Below, piece after piece: positions 29,160 to 43,400 of a stretch of DNA of 64,000 nucleotides (within the stretch, counting starts at the first letter, position 1; every line of letters begins with the position of its first letter). Source of the stretch: Apoderus coryli (taxonomy: Eukaryota > Arthropoda > Insecta > Coleoptera > Attelabidae); assembly GCA_911728435.2 (NCBI GenBank), contig OU452204.1, positions 9,548,001-9,612,000 on the forward strand, read 5' to 3'. A program made the translations under genes and the position numbers. A model generated the notes under the pieces. It saw only the letters and a program-made list of their open reading frames with translations. It did no database searches and was not told where the DNA came from.

Positions 29160-31842
29160 ATATAAAGTATCAGGAGACCAATTTCGTTAAAATTAAATTT
29201 CTAAAAATCACGATTTCGTACCAGGAACACATAAGCTTTAAGAGGTGAATCAATGTATTAAGAGAGCCACATTCTGTTAAATTTTCATTTTCTAAAAATC
29301 TCGATTTCGTACCAGGAACACATAAGTTTTAAGAGGTGAATATAAAGTATCAGGAGACCAATTTCGTTAAGATTCAATTTCTAAAAATCTCGATTTCGTA
29401 CCAGGAACACATAAGTTTTAAGAGGTGAATATAAAGTATCAGGAGACCAATTTCGTTAAGATACAATTTCTAAAAATCTCGATTTCGTACCAGGAACACA
29501 TAAGTTTTAAGAGGTGAATATAAAGTATCAGGAGACCATTTTCGTTAAAATTAAATTTCTAAAAATCACGATTTCGTACCAGGAACACATAAGTTTGAAG
29601 AGGTGAATCAATGTATTAGGAGAGCCACATTCTGTTAAATTTTCATTTTCTAAAAATCGCGATTTCGTACCAGGAACACATAAGTTTGAAGAGGTGAATA
29701 TAAAGTATCAGGAGACCAATTTCGTTAAGATACAATTTCTAAAAATCTCGATTTCGTACCAGGAACACATAAGTTTTAAGAGGTGAATATAAAGTATCAG
29801 GAGACCATTTTCGTTAAAATTAAATTTCTAAAAATCACGATTTCGTACCAGGAACACATAAGTTTTAAGAGGTGAATATAAAGTATCAGGAGACCATTTT
29901 CGTTAAAATTAAATTTCTAAAAATCACGATTTCGTACCAGGAACACATAAGCTTTAAGAGGTGAATCAATGTATTAGGAGAGCCACATTCTGTTAAACTT
30001 TCATTTTCTAAAAATCTCGATTTCGTACCAGGAACACATAAGTTTTAAGAGGTGAATATAAAGTATCAGGAGACCATTTTCGTTAAAATTAAATTTCTAA
30101 AAATCACGATTTCGTACCAGGAACACATAAGTTTTAAGAGGTGAATCAATGTATTAGGAGAGCCACATTCTGTTAAACTTTCATTTTCTAAAAATCTCGA
30201 TTTCGTACCAGGAACACATAAGTTTTAAGAGGTGAATATAAAGTATCAGGAGACCATTTTCGTTAAAATTAAATTTCTAAAAATCACGATTTCGTACCAG
30301 GAACACATAAGTTTAAAGAGGTGAATCAATGTATTAGGAGAGCCACATTCTGTTAAACTTTCATTTTCTAAAAATCTCGATTTCGTACCAGGAACACATA
30401 AGTTTTAAGAGGTGAATATAAAGTATCAGGAGACCATTTTCGTTAAAATTAAATTTCTAAAAATCACGATTTCGTACCAGGAACACATAAGTTTGAAGAG
30501 GTGAATATAAAGTATCAGGAGACCAATTTCGTTAAGATACAATTTCTAAAAATCTCGATTTCGTACCAGGAACACATAAGTTTTAAGAGGTGAATATAAA
30601 GTATCAGGAGACCATTTTCGTTAAAATTAAATTTCTAAAAATCACGATTTCGTACCAGGAACACATAAGTTTTAAGAGGTGAATCAATGTATTAGGAGAC
30701 CATTTTCGTTAAAATTAAATTTCTAAAAATCTCGATTTCGTACCAGGAACACATAAGTTTTAAGAGGTGAATATAAAGTATCAGGAGACCATTTTCGTTA
30801 AAATTAAATTTCTAAAAATCACGATTTCGTACCAGGAACACATAAGCTTTAAGAGGTGAATCAATGTATTAAGAGAGCCACATTCTGTAAATTTTCATTT
30901 TCTAAAAATCTCGATTTCGTACCAGGAACACATAAGTTTTAAGAGGTGAATATAAAGTATCAGGAGACCAATTTCGTTAAGATTCAATTTCTAAAAATCT
31001 CGATTTCGTACCAGGAACACATAAGTTTTAAGAGGTGAATATAAAGTATCAGGAGACCATTTTCGTTAAAATTAAATTTCTAAAAATCACGATTTCGTAC
31101 CAGGAACACATAAGTTTTAAGCGGTGAATATAAAGTATCAGGAGACCATTTTCGTTAAAATTAAATTTCTAAAAATCACGATTTCGTACCAGGAACACAT
31201 AAGTTTTAAGAGGTGAATCAATGTATTAGGAGAGCCACATTCTGTTAAACTTTCATTTTCTAAAAATCTCGATTTCGTACCAGGAACACATAAGTTTGAA
31301 GAGGTGAATATAAAGTATCAGGAGACCATTTTCGTTAAAATTAAATTTCTAAAAATCACGATTTCGTACCAGGAACACATAAGTTTTAAGAGGTGAATAT
31401 AAAGTATCAGGAGACCATTTTCGTTAAAATTAAATTTCTAAAAATCACGATTTCGTACCAGGAACACATAAGTTTTAAGAGGTGAATCAATGTATTAGGA
31501 GACCATTTTCGTTAAAATTAAATTTCTAAAAATCTCGATTTCGTACCAGGAACACATAAGCTTTAAGAGGTGAATCAATGTATTAAGAGAGCCACATTCT
31601 GTTAAATTTTCATTTTCTAAAAATCTCGATTTCGTACCAGGAACACATAAGTTTTAAGAGGTGAATATAAAGTATCAGGAGACCATTTTCGTTAAAATTA
31701 AATTTCTAAAAATCACGATTTCGTACCAGGAACACATAAGTTTTGAGAGGTGAATCAATGTATTAGGAGACCATTTTCGTTAAAATTAAATTTCTAAAAA
31801 TCTCGATTTCGTACCAGGAACACATAAGTTTTAAGAGGTGAA
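29160..31842 (+). repeat. 2.6-2.7-kb tandem duplication inside array, copy 1
   Basis: Unique marker variants in this block recur in the next one. At an offset of 2,682 bp: aaatcgcgatttcg at 29,659 and the aagtttaaagagg variant at 30,311. At an offset of 2,594 bp: cattctgtaaat (2-bp deletion) at 30,881, taagcggtg at 31,121 and ttttgagagg at 31,741. The 88-bp change of offset equals the loss of one hybrid monomer in copy 2. Confidence 0.87.
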
Positions 31843-34700
31843 TATAAAGTATCAGGAGACCATTTTCGTTAAAATTAAATTTCTAAAAATCACGATTTCG
31901 TACCAGGAACACATAAGCTTTAAGAGGTGAATCAATGTATTAAGAGAGCCACATTCTGTTAAATTTTCATTTTCTAAAAATCTCGATTTCGTACCAGGAA
32001 CACATAAGTTTTAAGAGGTGAATATAAAGTATCAGGAGACCAATTTCGTTAAGATTCAATTTCTAAAAATCTCGATTTCGTACCAGGAACACATAAGTTT
32101 TAAGAGGTGAATATAAAGTATCAGGAGACCAATTTCGTTAAGATACAATTTCTAAAAATCTCGATTTCGTACCAGGAACACATAAGTTTTAAGAGGTGAA
32201 TATAAAGTATCAGGAGACCATTTTCGTTAAAATTAAATTTCTAAAAATCTCGATTTCGTACCAGGAACACATAAGTTTGAAGAGGTGAATCAATGTATTA
32301 GGAGAGCCACATTCTGTTAAATTTTCATTTTCTAAAAATCGCGATTTCGTACCAGGAACACATAAGTTTGAAGAGGTGAATATAAAGTATCAGGAGACCA
32401 ATTTCGTTAAGATACAATTTCTAAAAATCTCGATTTCGTACCAGGAACACATAAGTTTTAAGAGGTGAATATAAAGTATCAGGAGACCATTTTCGTTAAA
32501 ATTAAATTTCTAAAAATCACGATTTCGTACCAGGAACACATAAGTTTTAAGAGGTGAATATAAAGTATCAGGAGACCATTTTCGTTAAAATTAAATTTCT
32601 AAAAATCACGATTTCGTACCAGGAACACATAAGCTTTAAGAGGTGAATCAATGTATTAGGAGAGCCACATTCTGTTAAACTTTCATTTTCTAAAAATCTC
32701 GATTTCGTACCAGGAACACATAAGTTTTAAGAGGTGAATATAAAGTATCAGGAGACCATTTTCGTTAAAATTAAATTTCTAAAAATCACGATTTCGTACC
32801 AGGAACACATAAGTTTTAAGAGGTGAATCAATGTATTAGGAGAGCCACATTCTGTTAAACTTTCATTTTCTAAAAATCTCGATTTCGTACCAGGAACACA
32901 TAAGTTTTAAGAGGTGAATATAAAGTATCAGGAGACCATTTTCGTTAAAATTAAATTTCTAAAAATCACGATTTCGTACCAGGAACACATAAGTTTAAAG
33001 AGGTGAATCAATGTATTAGGAGAGCCACATTCTGTTAAACTTTCATTTTCTAAAAATCTCGATTTCGTACCAGGAACACATAAGTTTTAAGAGGTGAATA
33101 TAAAGTATCAGGAGACCATTTTCGTTAAAATTAAATTTCTAAAAATCACGATTTCGTACCAGGAACACATAAGTTTGAAGAGGTGAATATAAAGTATCAG
33201 GAGACCAATTTCGTTAAGATACAATTTCTAAAAATCTCGATTTCGTACCAGGAACACATAAGTTTTAAGAGGTGAATATAAAGTATCAGGAGACCATTTT
33301 CGTTAAAATTAAATTTCTAAAAATCACGATTTCGTACCAGGAACACATAAGTTTTAAGAGGTGAATATAAAGTATCAGGAGACCATTTTCGTTAAAATTA
33401 AATTTCTAAAAATCACGATTTCGTACCAGGAACACATAAGCTTTAAGAGGTGAATCAATGTATTAAGAGAGCCACATTCTGTAAATTTTCATTTTCTAAA
33501 AATCTCGATTTCGTACCAGGAACACATAAGTTTTAAGAGGTGAATATAAAGTATCAGGAGACCAATTTCGTTAAGATTCAATTTCTAAAAATCTCGATTT
33601 CGTACCAGGAACACATAAGTTTTAAGAGGTGAATATAAAGTATCAGGAGACCATTTTCGTTAAAATTAAATTTCTAAAAATCACGATTTCGTACCAGGAA
33701 CACATAAGTTTTAAGCGGTGAATATAAAGTATCAGGAGACCATTTTCGTTAAAATTAAATTTCTAAAAATCACGATTTCGTACCAGGAACACATAAGTTT
33801 TAAGAGGTGAATCAATGTATTAGGAGAGCCACATTCTGTTAAACTTTCATTTTCTAAAAATCTCGATTTCGTACCAGGAACACATAAGTTTGAAGAGGTG
33901 AATATAAAGTATCAGGAGACCATTTTCGTTAAAATTAAATTTCTAAAAATCACGATTTCGTACCAGGAACACATAAGTTTTAAGAGGTGAATATAAAGTA
34001 TCAGGAGACCATTTTCGTTAAAATTAAATTTCTAAAAATCACGATTTCGTACCAGGAACACATAAGTTTTAAGAGGTGAATCAATGTATTAGGAGACCAT
34101 TTTCGTTAAAATTAAATTTCTAAAAATCTCGATTTCGTACCAGGAACACATAAGCTTTAAGAGGTGAATCAATGTATTAAGAGAGCCACATTCTGTTAAA
34201 TTTTCATTTTCTAAAAATCTCGATTTCGTACCAGGAACACATAAGTTTTAAGAGGTGAATATAAAGTATCAGGAGACCATTTTCGTTAAAATTAAATTTC
34301 TAAAAATCACGATTTCGTACCAGGAACACATAAGTTTTGAGAGGTGAATCAATGTATTAGGAGACCATTTTCGTTAAAATTAAATTTCTAAAAATCTCGA
34401 TTTCGTACCAGGAACACATAAGTTTTAAGAGGTGAATATAAAGTATCAGGAGACCATTTTCGTTAAAATTAAATTTCTAAAAATCACGATTTCGTACCAG
34501 GAACACATAAGCTTTAAGAGGTGAATCAATGTATTAAGAGAGCCACATTCTGTTAAATTTTCATTTTCTAAAAATCTCGATTTCGTACCAGGAACACATA
34601 AGTTTTAAGAGGTGAATATAAAGTATCAGGAGACCAATTTCGTTAAGATTCAATTTCTAAAAATCTCGATTTCGTACCAGGAACACATAAGTTTTAAGAG
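31843..34700 (+). repeat. 2.6-2.7-kb tandem duplication inside array, copy 2
   Basis: Directly abuts copy 1. Markers fall at 32,341 (gcgatttcg), 32,993 (gtttaaagagg), 33,475 (cattctgtaaat), 33,715 (gcggtg) and 34,335 (ttttgagagg). Similarity to copy 1 stops near 34,704, where this copy turns into an A-type hybrid head. Confidence 0.87.
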
Positions 34701-37700
34701 GTGAATCAATGTATTAGGAGACCATTTTCGTTAAAATTAAATTTCTAAAAATCTCGATTTCGTACCAGGAACACATAAGCTTTAAGAGGTGAATCAATGT
34801 ATTAAGAGAGCCACATTCTGTTAAATTTTCATTTTCTAAAAATCTCGATTTCGTACCAGGAACACATAAGTTTTAAGAGGTGAATATAAAGTATCAGGAG
34901 ACCAATTTCGTTAAGATTCAATTTCTAAAAATCTCGATTTCGTACCAGGAACACATAAGTTTTAAGAGGTGAATATAAAGTATCAGGAGACCAATTTCGT
35001 TAAGATACAATTTCTAAAAATCTCGATTTCGTACCAGGAACACATAAGTTTTAAGAGGTGAATATAAAGTATCAGGAGACCATTTTCGTTAAAATTAAAT
35101 TTCTAAAAATCTCGATTTCGTACCAGGAACACATAAGTTTTAAGAGGTGAATATAAAGTATCAGGAGACCATTTTCGTTAAAATTAAATTTCTAAAAATC
35201 ACGATTTCGTACCAGGAACACATAAGCTTTAAGAGGTGAATCAATGTATTAAGAGAGCCACATTCTGTTAAATTTTCATTTTCTAAAAATCTCGATTTCG
35301 TACCAGGAACACATAAGTTTTAAGAGGTGAATATAAAGTATCAGGAGACCAATTTCGTTAAGATTCAATTTCTAAAAATCTCGATTTCGTACCAGGAACA
35401 CATAAGTTTTAAGAGGTGAATATAAAGTATCAGGAGACCAATTTCGTTAAGATACAATTTCTAAAAATCTCGATTTCGTACCAGGAACACATAAGTTTTA
35501 AGAGGTGAATATAAAGTATCAGGAGACCATTTTCGTTAAAATTAAATTTCTAAAAATCACGATTTCGTACCAGGAACACATAAGTTTTAAGAGGTGAATC
35601 AATGTATTAGGAGAGCCACATTCTGTTAAATTTTCATTTTCTAAAAATCTCGATTTCGTACCAGGAACACATAAGTTTGAAGAGGTGAATATAAAGTATC
35701 AGGAGACCAATTTCGTTAAGATTCAATTTCTAAAAATCTCGATTTCGTACCAGGAACACATAAGTTTTAAGAGGTGAATATAAAGTATCAGGAGACCATT
35801 TTCGTTAAAATTAAATTTCTAAAAATCACGATTTCGTACCAGGAACACATAAGCTTTAAGAGGTGAATCAATGTATTAAGAGAGCCACATTCTGTTAAAT
35901 TTTCATTTTCTAAAAATCTCGATTTCGTACCAGGAACACATAAGTTTGAAGAGGTGAATATAAAGTATCAGGAGACCAATTTCGTTAAGATTCAATTTCT
36001 AAAAATCTCGATTTCGTACCAGGAACACATAAGTTTTAAGAGGTGAATATAAAGTATCAGGAGACCATTTTCGTTAAAATTAAATTTCTAAAAATCACGA
36101 TTTCGTACCAGGAACACATAAGCTTTAAGAGGTGAATCAATGTATTAAGAGAGCCACATTCTGTTAAATTTTCATTTTCTAAAAATCTCGATTTCGTACC
36201 AGGAACACATAAGTTTGAAGAGGTGAATATAAAGTATCAGGAGACCAATTTCGTTAAGATTCAATTTCTAAAAATCTCGATTTCGTACCAGGAACACATA
36301 AGTTTGAAGAGGTGAATATAAAGTATCAGGAGACCATTTTCGTTAAAATTAAATTTCTAAAAATCACGATTTCGTACCAGGAACACATAAGTTTTAAGAG
36401 GTGAATATAAAGTATCAGGAGACCATTTTCGTTAAAATTAAATTTCTAAAAATCACGATTTCGTACCAGGAACACATAAGTTTTAAGAGGTGAATCAATG
36501 TATAGGAGAGCCACATTCTGTTAAACTTTCATTTTCTAAAAATCTCGATTTCGTACCAGGAACACATAAGTTTGAAGAGGTGAATATAAAGTATCAGGAG
36601 ACCAATTTCGTTAAAATTAAATTTCTAAAAATCACGATTTCGTACCAGGAACACATAAGCTTTAAGAGGTGAATCAATGTATTAAGGGAGCCACATTCTG
36701 TTAAATTTTCATTTTCTAAAAATCGCGATTTCGTACCAGGAACACATAAGTTTGAAGAGGTGAATATAAAGTATCAGGAGACCATTTTCGTTAAAATTAA
36801 ATTTCTAAAAATCACGATTTCGTACCAGGAACACATAAGTTTTAAGAGGTGAATATAAAGTATCAGGAGACCATTTTCGTTAAAATTAAATTTCTAAAAA
36901 TCACGATTTCGTACCAGGAACACATAAGCTTTAAGAGGTGAATGAATGTGTTAAGGGAGCCACATTCTGTTAAATTTTCATTTTCTAAAAATCTCGATTT
37001 CGTACCAGGAACACATAAGTTTGAAGAGGTGAATATAAAGTATCAGGAGACCAATTTCGTTAAGATTCAATTTCTAAAAATCTCGATTTCGTACCAGGAA
37101 CACATAAGTTTTAAGAGGTGAATATAAAGTATCAGGAGACCATTTTCGTTAAAATTAAATTTCTAAAAATCACGATTTCGTACCAGGAACACATAAGCTT
37201 TAAGAGGTGAATGAATGTGTTAAGGGAGCCACATTCTGTTAAATTTTCATTTTCTAAAAATCTCGATTTCGTACCAGGAACACATAAGTTTGAAGAGGTG
37301 AATATAAAGTATCAGGAGACCAATTTCGTTAAGATTCAATTTCTAAAAATCTCGATTTCGTACCAGGAACACATAAGTTTTAAGAGGTGAATATAAAGTA
37401 TCAGGAGACCATTTTCGTTAAAATTAAATTTCTAAAAATCACGATTTCGTACCAGGAACACATAAGTTTTAAGAGGTGAATATAAAGTATCAGGAGACCA
37501 TTTTCGTTAAAATTAAATTTCTAAAAATCACGATTTCGTACCAGGAACACATAAGTTTGAAGAGGTGAATCAATGTATTAAGAGAGCCACATTCTGTTAA
37601 ACTTTCATTTTCTAAAAATCTCGATTTCGTACCAGGAACACATAAGTTTGAAGAGACCAATTTCGTTAAGATACAATTTCTAAAAATCTCGATTTCGTAC

Positions 37701-38170
37701 CAGGAACACATAAGTTTGAAGAGGTGAATATAAAGTATCAGGAGACCAATTTCGTTAAGATTCAATTTCTAAAAATCTCGATTTCGTATCAGGAACACAT
37801 AAGTTTTAAGAGGTGAATATAAAGTATCAGGAGACCATTTTCGTTAAAATTAAATTTCTAAAAATCACGATTTCGTACCAGGAACACATAAGCTTTAAGA
37901 GGTGAATCAATGTATTAAGGGAGCCACATTCTGTTAAATTTTCATTTTCTAAAAATCGCGATTTCGTACCAGGAACACATAAGTTTGAAGAGGTGAATAT
38001 AAAGTATCAGGAGACCATTTTCGTTAAAATTAAATTTCTAAAAATCACGATTTCGTACCAGGAACACATAAGTTTTAAGAGGTGAATATAAAGTATCAGG
38101 AGACCATTTTCGTTAAAATTAAATTAAAAATCACGATTTCGTACCAGGAACACATAAGCTTTAAGAGGTG

Positions 38171-40463
38171 AATGAATGTGTTAAGGGAGCCACATTCTGT
38201 TAAATTTTCATTTTCTAAAAATCTCGATTTCGTACCAGGAACACATAAGTTTGAAGAGGTGAATATAAAGTATCAGGAGACCAATTTCGTTAAGATTCAA
38301 TTTCTAAAAATCTCGATTTCGTACCAGGAACACATAAGTTTTAAGAGGTGAATATAAAGTATCAGGAGACCATTTTCGTTAAAATTAAATTTCTAAAAAT
38401 CACGATTTCGTACCAGGAACACATAAGCTTTAAGAGGTGAATGAATGTGTTAAGGGAGCCACATTCTGTTAAATTTTCATTTTCTAAAAATCTCGATTTC
38501 GTACCAGGAACACATAAGTTTGAAGAGGTGAATATAAAGTATCAGGAGACCAATTTCGTTAAGATTCAATTTCTAAAAATCTCGATTTCGTACCAGGAAC
38601 ACATAAGTTTTAAGAGGTGAATATAAAGTATCAGGAGACCATTTTCGTTAAAATTAAATTTCTAAAAATCACGATTTCGTACCAGGAACACATAAGTTTT
38701 AAGAGGTGAATATAAAGTATCAGGAGACCATTTTCGTTAAAATTAAATTTCTAAAAATCACGATTTCGTACCAGGAACACATAAGTTTGAAGAGGTGAAT
38801 CAATGTATTAAGAGAGCCACATTCTGTTAAATTTTCATTTTCTAAAAATCTCGATTTCGTACCAGGAACACATAAGTTTGAAGAGACCAATTTCGTTAAG
38901 ATACAATTTCTAAAAATCTCGATTTCGTACCAGGAACACATAAGTTTTAAGAGGTGAATATAAAGTATCAGGAGACCATTTTCGTTAAAATTAAATTTCT
39001 AAAAATCACGATTTCGTACCAGGAACACATAAGTTTTAAGAGGTGAATCAATGTATTAGGAGAGCCACATTCTGTTAAACTTTCATTTTCTAAAAATCTC
39101 GATTTCGTACCAGGAACACATAAGTTTGAAGAGACCAATTTCGTTAAGATACAATTTCTAAAAATCTCGATTTCGTACCAGGAACACATAAGTTTGAAGA
39201 GGTGAATATAAAGTATCAGGAGACCAATTTCGTTAAGATTCAATTTCTAAAAATCTCGATTTCGTATCAGGAACACATAAGTTTTAAGAGGTGAATATAA
39301 AGTATCAGGAGACCATTTTCGTTAAAATTAAATTTCTAAAAATCACGATTTCGTACCAGGAACACATAAGCTTTAAGAGGTGAATATAAAGTATCAGGAG
39401 ACCATTTTCGTTAAAATTAAATTTCTAAAAATCACGATTTCGTACCAGGAACACATAAGCTTTAAGAGGTGAATCAATGTATTAAGAGAGCCACATTCTG
39501 TTAAATTTTCATTTTCTAAAAATCTCGATTTCGTACCAGGAACACATAAGTTTGAAGAGGTGAATATAAAGTATCAGGAGACCAATTTCGTTAAGATTCA
39601 ATTTCTAAAAATCTCGATTTCGTACCAGGAACACATAAGTTTTAAGAGGTGAATATAAAGTATCAGGAGACCATTTTCGTTAAAATTAAATTTCTAAAAA
39701 TCACGATTTCGTACCAGGAACACATAAGCTTTAAGAGGTGAATCAATGTATTAAGAGAGCCACATTCTGTTAAATTTTCATTTTCTAAAAATCTCGATTT
39801 CGTACCAGGAACACATAAGTTTGAAGAGGTGAATATAAAGTATCAGGAGACCAATTTCGTTAAGATTCAATTTCTAAAAATCTCGATTTCGTATCAGGAA
39901 CACATAAGTTTTAAGAGGTGAGTATAAAGTATCAGGAGACCATTTTCGTTAAAATTAAATTTCTAAAAATCACGATTTCGTACCAGGAACACATAAGCTT
40001 TAAGAGGTGAATCAATGTATTAGGAGAGCCACATTCTGTTAAATTTTCATTTTCTAAAAATCTCGATTTCGTACCAGGAACACATAAGTTTGAAGAGGTG
40101 AATCAATGTATTAAGAGAGCCACATTCTGTTAAATTTTCATTTTCTAAAAATCTCGATTTCGTACCAGGAACACATAAGTTTGAAGAGGTGAATATAAAG
40201 TATCAGGAGACCAATTTCGTTAAGATTCAATTTCTAAAAATCTCGATTTCGTACCAGGAACACATAAGTTTTAAGAGGTGAATCAATGTATTAGGAGACC
40301 ATTTTCGTTAAAATTAAATTTCTAAAAATCTCGATTTCGTACCAGGAACACATAAGTTTTAAGAGGTGAATATAAAGTATCAGGAGACCATTTTCGTTAA
40401 AATTAAATTTCTAAAAATCACGATTTCGTACCAGGAACACATAAGTTTTAAGAGGTGAATCAA
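38171..40463 (+). repeat. Array block echoed 36.4 kb away (right copy)
   Basis: Partner of 1787-3990; the same order of rare head variants and deletion junctions is kept, with one additional C-type monomer. The left flank carries a small deletion in a C monomer at about 38,125 that is absent from the other copy. The same block is also locally related to 42.1-44.3 kb at offsets of 3,907 then 3,818 bp, again differing by one 89-bp monomer. Confidence 0.88.
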
Positions 40464-43400
40464 TGTATTAGGAGAGCCACATTCTGTTAAATTTTCATTT
40501 TCTAAAAATCTCGATTTCGTACCAGGAACACATAAGTTTGAAGAGGTGAATATAAAGTATCAGGAGACCAATTTCGTTAAGATTCAATTTCTAAAAATCA
40601 CGATTTCGTACCAGGAACACATAAGTTTTAAGAGGTGAATATAAAGTATCAGGAGACCATTTTCGTTAAAATTAAATTTCTAAAAATCACGATTTCGTAC
40701 CAGGAACACATAAGTTTTAAGAGGTGAATCAATGTATTAGGAGAGCCACATTCTGTTAAATTTTCATTTTCTAAAAATCTCGATTTCGTACCAGGAACAC
40801 ATAAGTTTGAAGAGGTGAATATAAAGTATCAGGAGACCATTTTCGTTAAAATTAAATTTCTAAAAATCACGATTTCGTACCAGGAACACATAAGTTTTAA
40901 GAGGTGAATCAATGTATTAGGAGAGCCACATTCTGTTAAATTTTCATTTTCTAAAAATCTCGATTTCGTACCAGGAACACATAAGTTTGAAGAGGTGAAT
41001 ATAAAGTATCAGGAGACCAATTTCGTTAAGATTCAATTTCTAAAAATCTCGATTTCGTACCAGGAACACATAAGTTTTAAGAGGTGAATATAAAGTATCA
41101 GGAGACCATTTTCGTTAAAATTAAATTTCTAAAAATCACGATTTCGTACCAGGAACACATAAGTTTTAAGAGGTGAATCAATGTATTAGGAGAGCCCACA
41201 TTCTGTTAAATTTTCATTTTCTAAAAATCTCGATTTCGTACCAGGAACACATAAGTTTGAAGAGGTGAATATAAAGTATCAGGAGACCAATTTCGTTAAG
41301 ATTCAATTTCTAAAAATCTCGATTTCGTACCAGGAACACATAAGTTTTAAGAGGTGAATATAAAGTATCAGGAGACCATTTTCGTTAAAATTAAATTTCT
41401 AAAAATCACGATTTCGTACCAGGAACACATAAGCTTTAAGAGGTGAATCAATGTATTAGGAGAGCCACATTCTGTTAAATTTTCATTTTCTAAAAATCTC
41501 GATTTCGTACCAGGAACACATAAGTTTGAAGAGGTGAATCAATGTATTAAGAGAGCCACATTCTGTTAAATTTTCATTTTCTAAAAATCTCGATTTCGTA
41601 CCAGGAACACATAAGTTTGAAGAGGTGAATATAAAGTATCAGGAGACCAATTTCGTTAAGATTCAATTTCTAAAAATCTCGATTTCGTACCAGGAACACA
41701 TAAGTTTTAAGAGGTGAATATAAAGTATCAGGAGACCATTTTCGTTAAAATTAAATTTCTAAAAATCACGATTTCGTACCAGGAACACATAAGTTTTAAG
41801 AGGTGAATCAATGTATTAGGAGAGCCCACATTCTGTTAAATTTTCATTTTCTAAAAATCTCGATTTCGTACCAGGAACACATAAGTTTGAAGAGGTGAAT
41901 ATAAAGTATCAGGAGACCAATTTCGTTAAGATTCAATTTCTAAAAATCTCGATTTCGTACCAGGAACACATAAGTTTTAAGAGGTGAATATAAAGTATCA
42001 GGAGACCATTTTCGTTAAAATTAAATTTCTAAAAATCACGATTTCGTACCAGGAACACATAAGCTTTAAGAGGTGAATCAATGTATTAGGAGAGCCACAT
42101 TCTGTTAAATTTTCATTTTCTAAAAATCTCGATTTCGTATCAGGAACACATAAGTTTTAAGAGGTGAGTATAAAGTATCAGGAGACCATTTTCGTTAAAA
42201 TTAAATTTCTAAAAATCACGATTTCGTACCAGGAACACATAAGCTTTAAGAGGTGAATCAATGTATTAGGAGAGCCACATTCTGTTAAATTTTCATTTTC
42301 TAAAAATCTCGATTTCGTACCAGGAACACATAAGTTTGAAGAGGTGAATATAAAGTATCAGGAGACCATTTTCGTTAAAATTAAATTTCTAAAAATCACG
42401 ATTTCGTACCAGGAACACATAAGTTTTAAGAGGTGAATCAATGTATTAGGAGAGCCACATTCTGTTAAATTTTCATTTTCTAAAAATCTCGATTTCGTAC
42501 CAGGAACACATAAGTTTGAAGAGGTGAATATAAAGTATCAGGAGACCAATTTCGTTAAGATTCAATTTCTAAAAATCTCGATTTCGTACCAGGAACACAT
42601 AAGTTTTAAGAGGTGAATATAAAGTATCAGGAGACCATTTTCGTTAAAATTAAATTTCTAAAAATCACGATTTCGTACCAGGAACACATAAGTTTTAAGA
42701 GGTGAATCAATGTATTAGGAGAGCCACATTCTGTTAAATTTTCATTTTCTAAAAATCTCGATTTCGTACCAGGAACACATAAGTTTGAAGAGACCAATTT
42801 CGTTAAGATACAATTTCTAAAAATCTCGATTTCGTACCAGGAACACATAAGTTTTAAGAGGTGAATATAAAGTATCAGGAGACCATTTTCGTTAAAATTA
42901 AATTTCTAAAAATCACGATTTCGTACCAGGAACACATAAGTTTTAAGAGGTGAATCAATGTATTAGGAGAGCCACATTCTGTTAAACTTTCATTTTCTAA
43001 AAATCTCGATTTCGTACCAGGAACACATAAGTTTGAAGAGACCAATTTCGTTAAGATACAATTTCTAAAAATCTCGATTTCGTACCAGGAACACATAAGT
43101 TTGAAGAGGTGAATATAAAGTATCAGGAGACCAATTTCGTTAAGATTCAATTTCTAAAAATCTCGATTTCGTACCAGGAACACATAAGTTTTAAGAGGTG
43201 AATATAAAGTATCAGGAGACCATTTTCGTTAAAATTAAATTTCTAAAAATCACGATTTCGTACCAGGAACACATAAGCTTTAAGAGGTGAATCAATGTAT
43301 TAAGAGAGCCACATTCTGTTAAATTTTCATTTTCTAAAAATCTCGATTTCGTACCAGGAACACATAAGTTTGAAGAGGTGAATATAAAGTATCAGGAGAC

